DNA of 20,737 nt from Byssochlamys sp. IMV 00236 (taxonomy: Eukaryota; Ascomycota; Eurotiomycetes; Eurotiales; Thermoascaceae), in NCBI GenBank assembly GCA_001931875.2, contig MSJH02000694.1, positions 1-20,737 on the forward strand, given 5' to 3'. The position numbers and the translations under genes are program-made. Below are positions 20,651 through 20,737 of the stretch, piece after piece (the first letter of the stretch is position 1; the number at the start of each line of letters is the position of its first letter). The notes beneath the pieces are model-generated. The model had not been told where the DNA came from and made no database searches. It worked only from the letters and a program-made list of their open reading frames with translations.

Positions 20651-20737
20651 AGTAGAAATATATAAAAAATATTATAAAATAATTTATATTTTAGTCTACA
20701 TTATATATTAAAATTAGGATTTTAGGATTTTAATTGG
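20651..20737. other. AT-rich window end, nothing recognised
   Basis: AT-rich sequence with the short direct repeat TTAGGATTTTAGGATTTT near 20712-20731. Too short to classify. Confidence 0.4.

Noticed and set aside
1..20737. Mitochondrial, plastid or apicomplexan origin because of the extreme A+T content
   Set aside because: Gypsy and Copia pol relics, LTRs with polypurine tracts, and substitutions confined to C-to-T and G-to-A with CpA loss fit a RIP-mutated nuclear region of a filamentous ascomycete far better.
20700..20737. Telomere-like repeat (TTAGGATTTTAGGATTTT)
   Set aside because: Only two imperfect units with a 9-bp period and not TTAGGG; it is an ordinary AT-rich direct repeat.

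Overview
The window is a block of dead, nested LTR retrotransposons that looks like an AT-rich compartment of a filamentous ascomycete genome. By eye, G+C is about one fifth over nearly the whole length. CpA and TpG are strikingly rare, TpA is everywhere, and the stop codons that break the old reading frames are almost all TAA or TAG. Together with catalytic-residue changes that are all C-to-T or G-to-A (DSG to DNR, FLDD to FLDN, DGG to NRR, QG to stop-R), this is the signature of repeat-induced point mutation (RIP). RIP is known from Pezizomycotina. No species can be named. I see no intact protein-coding gene, tRNA or rRNA.

Layout. (1) Positions 1-8122, plus strand: the 3' part of a Ty3/Gypsy element, called A here, whose gag lies left of the window. 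It runs protease, reverse transcriptase, RNase H, integrase with a GPY/F module, then about 3.4 kb of extra, partly coding DNA, a polypurine tract (7750-7767) and a 355-bp 3' LTR (7768-8122). (2) About 8190-8803, minus strand: a Copia-type LTR. (3) Positions 8804-11460, minus strand: a second copy of the same Gypsy family (A'), with 5' LTR, gag and the start of the gag-pol linker. Its last 490 bp are collinear with window bases 1-491 in inverted orientation. (4) 11461-12934: AT-rich DNA with a partial plus-strand Copia LTR and a 15-bp tandem repeat. (5) 12935 to about 15240, plus strand: the 5' half of a Copia element (LTR, gag, protease, pre-integrase zone). (6) About 15250-16250, minus strand: the 3' end of a Copia element (RNase H, polypurine tract, LTR). 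(7) About 16279-20528, plus strand: a third, poorly identified element (C) with an LTR-like leader, a gag-like stretch and a probable retropepsin. (8) 20529-20650: a short GC-rich island that has escaped the mutation, then AT-rich DNA to the end.

The junctions suggest an order of events. A' came first, the Copia LTR then landed in its gag-pol linker at 8803/8804, and element A ends just beside that LTR at 8122/8123, so A probably inserted next. The whole block then took RIP on both strands. The most unusual point is the long extra coding region of element A between integrase and its 3' LTR. I could not assign it to any family.
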